Source of the DNA: Astropecten irregularis
Lineage: Eukaryota > Echinodermata > Asteroidea > Paxillosida > Astropectinidae
Assembly: GCA_963971285.1 (NCBI GenBank)
Contig: OZ020255.1
Coordinates: 5,642,001 to 5,706,000, forward strand
DNA: 64,000 nucleotides
Reading direction: 5' to 3'
The notes under the pieces were generated by a model, which worked only from the letters and a program-made list of their open reading frames with translations, had not been told where the DNA came from and did not search any database. The position numbers and the translations under genes are program-made. Shown here one piece after another: positions 56,826-64,000 of the stretch (position 1 is its first letter; the number at the start of each line of letters is the position of its first letter).

Positions 56826-57197
56826 AGGGATGGTACAGAACTGGTTTTTGCGACAAAACCGTAGCTGACAGTGAAAGCACATTATATAATCCATCATATA
56901 CCTTAACTGACAAACCTGTGGAAGTTTGAGGTCAATCAGCCATCTGGGTCACGAGAAAATAGTGAAAACCCGTGTACAGAGAACTGTACACATTTCAACG
57001 AATGAATAAAACGCTTCGAAGCGATTTAGGCCCTAATCCAATCGGAAAATAGTTTCATTTATTTCTCAACAAATATGGCATTTCAGACAAAAACATTTCA
57101 TGGGATGTTTTCTCCTATCATCACCATTATACTGTAAGTTTTATGTGAATCTGTGATCATGAAGTGTTTTTTGTCTTACCAATTCTGTACCATCCCT
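56826..57197 (+). mobile_element. Third TTAA element in the chain
   Basis: Ends AGGGATGGTACAGAACTGGT and ACCAATTCTGTACCATCCCT between TTAA 56822-56825 and 57198-57201. Its right half resembles family A (ATTATACTGTAAGTTTTATG, CTTACCAA), so it is a related subfamily. Confidence 0.75.
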
Positions 57198-57583
57198 TTA
57201 AGTGTACTTCTTAAATTATGGTGGCCATCATTTTTCACTTAAGTGAACATCAGTCTTGTACAGGAACTTTGCAGACATTACATACAATGTTTAAAATTTC
57301 AGTTGCTATTGGAAAAGATGGACAGAGGAAAAACAATTTTGTGCAGCAGACTGCTCTAAGCCCTCTCCTCCAAAGATGCATGTCTGACTGATGTAGTATC
57401 CCTTTAATATGGCAGTGATCCTGCTGAGAAGTTTTGCTTTAAAGTTATTCAAAGAAAATTGACGAAGGTAGGATTCAAACCAAGGGCCAATTTCTTGGAG
57501 TACCGGTACACAAAAAATTGCTTAGCACAAAAAGTCATGTTCAATCAAACAAACCACCATTAAAAATTCCATTTTATATGCAT

Positions 57584-57955
57584 GGACCTTATCGGAGATA
57601 GCCTGTTTTCCGCGCTGCGCGTGCGCGCGCAAAGGACAGTGGGTAACATTGGTTTTAAAAGTTTTACCACACGCGTCGACACGCGTATGTTCGTATAGCT
57701 GCCGGCTCGCGAAGTTTAAAGTTGTCTTTTTTTCCTAGAAGAAAGCTTTGCTTTGAGTTGTTATACATAACGATGCTGCACAACGGTCCATGGAATGTTA
57801 CTGTCGAGTCACTTGTTCCAGCGCTGTATGAGTACTTATTTATAGTTGAATGTTCATGTCCATACGTTTTATGCACTCAGCGCCAGCCCTAACAACCCTG
57901 CGTTTCCCAGAGTGCTTTGCGCACAGCCAATTTTTGGCTATCTCCGATAAGGTCC
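57584..57955. mobile_element. Inverted-repeat element nested in MITE B
   Basis: Perfect 20-base terminal repeats GGACCTTATCGGAGATAGCC and the reverse complement at 57936-57955 bound 372 bases. The interior is GC-rich at the left (GCGCTGCGCGTGCGCGCGC). Its right end matches 24113-24165. Confidence 0.75.
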
Positions 57956-58034
57956 ATGGTCAGTAAACAACAGCCAAAGAACAATCACAAGTGATACACA
58001 ACACATGGACATTTGGTTGTTAATCATGTATTAA

Positions 58035-58322
58035 TTGAAAATTGAACAAAGAAAAATTGATGGAGAGGGATTCGAACCGGTGACCTCCTGAACACCATAC
58101 AGGCAAGCGCTCTACCAACTAAGCCATCCCGCCCTACGTTAGTGGTGACCCCAATAGTCAATCATCTTTGTTCGTTTGGCATGGTTTGGCAAGATAATTG
58201 ATTATTGGGGTCACCACCAACGTAGGGCTGAATGGCTCAGTTGGTAGAGCACCTGTACGGTGTTCAGGAAGTCGCCAGTTCGAATCCCGCTCCAGTCAAT
58301 ATTTCTTTGTTCAATTTTCAAT
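58035..58322. mobile_element. Foldback of two inverted tRNA-like sequences
   Basis: Arms AAAGAAAAATTGATGGAG with GGATTCGAACCGGTGACCTC, and the inverse CAGTTCGAATCCCGCTCCAG with CAATATTTCTTTG. The right half has GAATGGCTCAGTTGGTAGAG as box A region. It is nested in MITE B and belongs to the family at 21323. Confidence 0.75.
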
Positions 58323-58433
58323 GACTTTAAATTCAGTCAGTTTCCCTTGTGGTTATTTGATGATGTATAAATTGAGACAGAAATGTCATGGTTTAGCAAT
58401 TGTTTGTGCTAAGCAGGGCTGTGAAAATGACCC

Positions 58434-60446
58434 AGAACATTTGACAATGATATTGGGTGGACTGTATAGAAGAGCATTGCTAAAGAAGAATGTGCACTGC
58501 TAGTGCTAAGGAATGTTCTAAGATATGAGTAGAGAAATATCCCATGCATGACAAGCAAGAACAAAACAATAGCGCTCCACACTAATGACGTCACAAATCC
58601 CCGGATGTCAGACAAATATTGTCTCACACACGTAGTGTACATGCACGCGCACACATGCATGACATGTTTGCATGGTTGCAATGTTTGTCTTAGATCCGGT
58701 GCTATTTTTAGCGCAAGTGCGGAGCGCTATTGTTCGCCTTATGCCAGAGAGCAGACAAAATGATAAACTATTGTTTAGGAAGTGACAATGGAATCAGAGC
58801 ACAGAAAAAAGTGAACTGACCTGAGATGTGTGAAATTTGTTTCGACGGCTCAAAAAGTGAAGAAAGAACACTAATTCTGAAGTCGAGATGTCAGAACCAC
58901 ATCTACCTGTACATGTATCACTATGCACTGCAGAGAAGAGAGAATGGTATTCCTAAGCACTAGCACTAGAAGGTATAAGAGAATCTACTCTCATTTGTCC
59001 TTTTCAGGACCACACATCTTCCAAAAAAGAGTGTTCATGGTGTCTCCACAAGTCTTACTCATTCTAAGAAAGACTGAAATTGTCTGAGGACTTTTGTGAA
59101 TTTAGTGATTTTGCACAACCCTCATGGTTTTCCATCAAGAATTAACAGATTTAGGAGCTATAAAGAAGAATTATTATGCTCTTTATAGAGATATAAAAGA
59201 CAAAATTTGTTTGACATACCTGTATTGGTTAATTTTCCTATCACAGCTCAGTTTTTGAACTTGTCTCAATCTGGTCAACAGAGGGCGGTATAACCTGAAT
59301 TCAAAGCCATAGATGGTTGTGTCATAGTTATTGGCTGTAGCTTGATATTACACACAGGTCTATGGGAAGCAGTCACATTAGCATGATTAGTATAATTATA
59401 GACCTATGCATACATTCCAGCTGTAACAATTTAAATTGGAAATGACCAGTGTTGAAACATTACTCCATTAGTACATGTATGTGTGAAACAAGTGGGTCAT
59501 GCCACTAGGTTGGGTCACAGTTTTTGATCATTTGACCTGTTTCATCAGTGAACTTGCAACATCTGATATTCTTATAATATCCAATATATAGAAATTCACT
59601 TGATCAAATGAGTCAAAAATCCTAAATTAAAAATGAAAAGAAAAAAATCCCATCCTATTTCAATGGCAAGAAGCTATCAAAAAGGGCCATGAAATACTCT
59701 AAAATGAACCAGAGCATAATATATCCAACAAATTTTGGGGCCCTCGGGCAGACCCCACACCCCACGTCATGGCTTCACAAAATTTTCTTCTTAAACAACC
59801 CACTTGAAACAATCCTGCGTACACCACTGATCCTTTACTATGACGTCTAAATTAGCATGTGCGTGTATCTCCCTGTTCAAGGAGCAGATTGACTTCATTC
59901 TCATTTGAAGAACAGTGAATGTGCACCATGAAATAATGGATAATGAATGGTGCAAGTTCACTGATGTAACAGGGACACTGTCACAAATAAGTGTGCTACA
60001 AATTGGTTGAATGACAAATTCACAAACACTTTTAGCCAGTTTTCGGTATACCGATCCATTATAGACCATTCTTTTGCATCGTCATAGACAGAGTTTTTGC
60101 CAACCAAGATGGTGGAAACTGTGACGAGCCATCAAAGCCAAGCATTAAAAATAACTGCAAGTTGTACCTACTGTAATTTGTACACAATGTTTCATAAACA
60201 TTGAAAGATATTGCTGAATGTAATGGAAACAAGTAACAACACAAGCAATGATGGTATATATTTGTACAGCTATGAAAAGTTTGCAAATTATGTTGAATTT
60301 GGTCATGCTGTCTGCCAAGAAGACGAAATGATTTGCAATGTTAGTGGCCGCCCATGCCAACCACCAGTCAATGTTTGTAAATAAAACAAAGGTCTATTGA
60401 CCAAGCTGGTTCAAACCAATTTTTGTTGAGCATGAAGATCATCCGA
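58434..60446. other. No gene recognised
   Basis: About 2 kb of unique-looking sequence. It holds a TGACGTCA near 58585 and scattered short open frames without family features. I see no exon pattern that I can support. Confidence 0.4.
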
Positions 60447-60450
60447 TTAA

Positions 60451-60775
60451 AAGTAGTATAATACTTTGGTAAGAAACCAAAACAGAAATGTTCACAGATT
60501 AACATATAACTTACAGGGTATGAAGATGGTGGTGATAGAAACATACCGTTAAAATATTTCCCCCTGAAATGGTGTATTTATCCAGAAATTAGTAAAACAA
60601 TGAGCAAAAAAACAGAGAAAAGACTTAAGAAAAACTGTGGCTTTTTTACTGTTTCTCAAAAAGTGGGCACCGTATGTGACTGAAATTTTTACAGATGACT
60701 GTTACTGTATCTGTCTTGGTATATTTGCCCATGAATCTGAATTTCTTTGATAAAAACCAAAGTATGATATTACCT
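60451..60775 (-). mobile_element. MITE family A, inverted copy
   Basis: Between TTAA 60447-60450 and 60776-60779. Ends AAGTAGTATAATACTTTGGT and ACCAAAGTATGATATTACCT. The central AAAAGATC block is deleted. Confidence 0.8.
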
Positions 60776-61243
60776 TTAAGACATACATCATCATTTCTGG
60801 ATTTGGTACACACAACAAGTCAATTTGTTTCACCAAATCAAAAAAGCAGTGCACAGTACTTCTAAATCCAAACATGGGACAAAATTCCGAGGACAAAGTT
60901 GATTTCTAATCAAGAAAGACAATTTATTAGAACCTCTTTAAAAAGGCAACATCTTCTGTACAACAATTTGACAATCGACCAAAAAGTGAACAAAATGAGA
61001 ACTAGAATAATGCAGTGAACATTAAATTACATTTATATAACATTAAAAAGTTTTACAAATAATTATGTGTCTCTTTACTTTCGTGTGAATATTCATACTG
61101 CATAAAAAAGGACAAATTCTGTCAATTAAGGGTGAAAATTTATCTAACTGGTAACCTGCATATTTTTAAATAACGAAAATGGAAACAGTTTCTGTAGTAT
61201 TGCTAGCTGACGATGCACAGAACTAAATACATGATATAATATG

Positions 61244-61436
61244 GGGGCCAATTTCATGGCGCTGCTTAGCACAAATATTTACTAAGCATTACATTTCTGT
61301 CTTACTAAAAACAGGGTTAACAACCAAATGTCCATTGTGTTGTGTATCGACCATGAACATCAAATGAAATGTTTAACTGTGGTTTGTTTTTGTGCTAAGC
61401 CAATTTTTGTGCTTAGCAGCGTCATGAAATTGGCCC
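61244..61436. mobile_element. MITE family B
   Basis: Ends GGGGCCAATTTCATGGCGCT and AGCGTCATGAAATTGGCCC. This subfamily has GCTTAGCACAAA in place of GCTTAAGCA. Confidence 0.8.
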
Positions 61437-61960
61437 ATGGACGTTTAAGCATAAATCCAGCAAATTATAAGTTTATTTCAATCTGACCTATTTTCACCCC
61501 AAAAACTGAAATAAACTGAATCTGTAATAAACACACAACACCAAAACTACATTGTAAATGGCAGCATGTTTGCACACTGAAAAGAGAAAACTACAGACTT
61601 CAAAATAAATCAGTACATACATTTGTAAACATGCAATATAAGACTACTACAAAAAAGGTGGTGTGACACTCTTAAATAAAATTTTGAAGAATATTATTAA
61701 GATATTTTTTTTTAAGCGGCGGGCAAAATATGTTAACTTATTATTAAAGACACTCCTATTTTCGATGATTAAATACGGCACTAACTGTATTATAAGGTTT
61801 CCAATGCGAAAGCACTTGGTAATTGTCATGTATTACATAGGTTACGCAATGGGGCTCCGCGCACGATAGAATACGCCCTTTAACTCTAAGTGAAAGTTAT
61901 AGTTACCCGAATATTTGGACAACATTGTACAACGCTTGTACATGTATGATGTAAGGCCTT

Positions 61961-62202
61961 GGGCCAATTTCATGACGCTGCTAAGCACAAAAAATTGCTT
62001 GGCACAAAAATGTCTTGCCCAATAAAACAAACCACTGTTACAAATTTCATTTGATGTTCATGGTCAGTGAACAACAGCTAAAGAACAATCACAAGTGATG
62101 CACAACACATGGAAATTTGGTTGTTAACCCTGTTTCTATTGAGACTGAAATGTCATGCTTAGCGAATATTTTTGTGCTTAGCAGTGCTGTGAAATTGGCC
62201 CC
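61961..62202. mobile_element. MITE family B, near-complete copy
   Basis: Ends GGGCCAATTTCATGACGCTG and AGTGCTGTGAAATTGGCCCC. The interior CATGGTCAGTGAACAACAGC gives the uninterrupted form of the copy split at 57484. Confidence 0.8.
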
Positions 62203-62543
62203 TTGTGAGAACGTACTTTGAATATTTTCTGCAAATTTCGTGTATAAATTCGCACAAATTTCAAGTGTCTATAAATTTGCACCAGGAACATCACTATTCA
62301 TGAAATGCGTTTTTATGAATGGTTGAGTTGTATGAAGCCATTTTCTAAGCTATATGTACAAATACAAAGGCTTGTTTGTCTGAATACCCAGGTACTTAAG
62401 GCAAATGGTTAATATGAATGTGACATCACGAGCAGGGAGCCCTATTGGATGTACATTGTCTAGATCTGGATTCAATACTAAACGTCACCTTTGCTAGTTT
62501 CAATTTGAACAATTCGTACATGCACATGCACATGACATTAACA

Positions 62544-62766
62544 GGGGCCAATTTCATAGAGCTGCTTAAGCACAAAATTTGCTTAAGCATGAAAAGTCTT
62601 TCTTGAGCAAACAGGATTACCAACCAAATTTTCATGTGATGTTTACTGCTTTTGACTTGTATTCGACCATTGTTTGCTGAGCATAACATTCACAAGGAGT
62701 TTTGGCTGACATACTGATTTTATGTACTAAGGTTTTTGGTGCTTAAGCAACTATGAAATTGGCCCC
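62544..62766. mobile_element. MITE family B
   Basis: Ends GGGGCCAATTTCATAGAGCT and CAACTATGAAATTGGCCCC. It is the GCTTAAGCA subfamily, closest to the copies at 1954 and 20967. Confidence 0.8.
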
Positions 62767-62998
62767 TGGACATTTTTCATCAATTTTTTGGTATTGTTTG
62801 GGTCGGTTAACTTTTTAATGAGTTGCATAATTAGTAAGATCTGTCTTCGCAGTTAATTGGGTTGCTTTTATTTGTACAGTCCAAAAGGTTTGTGTATTTC
62901 CGTCATTGGTATCATGTAGTTTCTAAATGTTTTAAACTAACCTGTGAAAAACCTTCAAAATCAGTGCTTACGTTTCCAAGAAAACAAGGAGTAAAAGG

Positions 62999-63073
62999 TT
63001 CAGGTGGGATTTGAACCCACGACCTCCTGCTTACTAGTGCAGATTTTATACCGCTACACCACCAAGCTAGCAG
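62999..63073 (-). mobile_element. tRNA-Thr-like sequence
   Basis: The minus strand reads TTGGTGGTGTAGCGGTAT, a stem with CACTAGTAAGCAGG, and GTGGGTTCAAATCCCAC as a good T arm. The loop resembles tRNA-Thr (AGT) but has 8 bases, and the acceptor stem is poor. This suggests a tRNA-derived repeat or pseudogene. Confidence 0.45.
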
Positions 63074-63361
63074 GGGTCAGCAGGGCGGTATTAAGTCCAA
63101 CACAATATCGCACTGATTACCGCAATTATTCATTTTTATTAATGCTTTTTTGGTCAGGGAGATAGAATAATGCAAATTACGCTTGCCCTTCCCCGATGGA
63201 TATGCATTCAAAAAGCACTTAGTATGTAGAGCTAATTAATATAACTTGTAGAAGTTAATATAGCTTGAAGAACTTGCATCTCCCTTACTAAAAATCGTTA
63301 TTAGCAAGGAGTAAACGATTTTTATTTTGTAATTCAAATTTGTGACCATGCAAAGTTTTGT

Positions 63362-63955
63362 TTAATACTGTACATTACAATTACCAAAATGTAAATCAGT
63401 TGATGTGATTTTGGACTTTTTTTTCAAACGATGATAGCATTTAAGAGGAAACTATTTCACAAGAGAATTGGTACATGTACTTAAAGGTAGTATATCATAC
63501 TTTGGTAAGAAACCAAAACAGAAATGTTCACAGATTTACATATAAATTACAGGGTATGAAGATGGTGATGGTAGAAACATACCGTTACAATGTTTCCCCC
63601 TGAAATGGTGTATTTATCCAGAAATTAGTAAAATCTTTTTGATCTTTTAAAAGATCAACAATCAAAGAGAACAGACTTAAGAAATACTGTAGCTGTTCTT
63701 CACAGTTTTCTCAAAAAGTTGGCACCGTATGGAATTGCAATTTTCACAGATGACTGTTACTGTATCTTCCTTGATATTTTTGCCCCTGAATCTGTATTTC
63801 TTTGACAAAAACCAAAGTACAGTGTGTATGATATTGCCTTTAATACATTACAACTACTAAAATTTAAATCAGTCGATGTGATTTTGGACGTTTTTCAAAT
63901 GATGATAGCATTTCAGAGGAATCTATTTCACAGTAGAATCGGTACTTAACATCAG
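63362..63955 (-). mobile_element. MITE family A between two direct 115-bp repeats
   Basis: The MITE occupies 63485-63839 between TTAA 63481-63484 and 63840-63843. The flanking segments 63362-63480 and 63844-63955 are diverged direct copies of each other (both contain TGATGTGATTTTGGAC and GATGATAGCATTT). Confidence 0.7.
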
Positions 63956-64000
63956 CTTTATAACCAGTAAGCTTAATACAGGCAGAAAACTAATGATAAT

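Larger units (their letters stand above)
57484..58433. mobile_element. MITE family B split by two later insertions
   Basis: The left end GGGCCAATTTCTTGGAG is at 57484. The matching right end, GTGCTAAGCAGGGCTGTGAA, is at about 58408-58433. The middle parts (CAGTAAACAACAGCCAAAGA) lie between two foreign elements at 57584 and 58035. Comparison with the intact copy at 61961 gives the original order. Confidence 0.65.

Noticed and set aside
57593-57640. CpG-rich promoter at GCGCTGCGCGTGCGCGC
   Set aside because: It lies inside the perfect 20-base inverted-repeat element, so it is transposon interior.

Overview
The window looks like nuclear DNA of a marine deuterostome, most likely an echinoderm and perhaps a starfish. 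The reasons are short phase-0 exons with GT-AG introns, AT-rich spacers, the recurring oligomer GGCCTAACGTTAGGCC, many palindromic MITEs and tRNA-derived repeats. The species assignment is inference from sequence style.

The backbone is a three-copy segmental duplication of about 14-16 kb. Unit 1 (about 2.27-16.5 kb) and unit 2 (about 24.96-41.5 kb) are direct copies with genes on the minus strand. Unit 3 (about 41.5-56.1 kb) is inverted, so genes 2 and 3 are head to head and share a roughly 1 kb promoter region. Each unit carries one multi-exon gene of a family I do not recognise by name. By reading splice sites I could assemble complete open frames: gene 1 (14 exons, about 1175 aa), gene 2 (14 exons, about 1151 aa) and gene 3 (18 exons, about 1403 aa with one inferred splice).

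The predicted proteins start MGC followed by a basic cluster, which resembles a dual acylation signal. Next come a Lys/Ala-rich coil, an EQTPTV tandem repeat, and a run of acidic exons that repeatedly carry a 16-residue amphipathic helix of the type LEQEAAYIVDAVFASL. They end in a 500-600 residue Ser/Thr/Lys-rich exon containing KVTF or KITF. The helix matches the hydrophobic spacing of PKA regulatory-subunit anchoring helices, and KVTF fits the PP1 RVxF docking motif. I therefore propose an AKAP-like, membrane-tethered PKA/PP1 scaffold with serial anchoring helices. This is the main candidate for an undescribed system. Gene 3 has been strongly reshuffled: helix exons are duplicated, exons are fused, the terminal exon is partly duplicated and two exons are lost, yet the frame stays open.

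Behind each gene lies a hairpin-forming satellite of about 75-110 bp. Units 1 and 2 also carry an array of small hairpins whose arms vary in step. Between units 1 and 2 sits an ISL2EU-type DNA transposon (THAP/DDE transposase with replaced catalytic residues, and a broken YqaJ nuclease) with nested MITEs. Its empty site is preserved in unit 2. The right end (56-64 kb) is a field of MITEs and tRNA-like repeats without recognisable genes.
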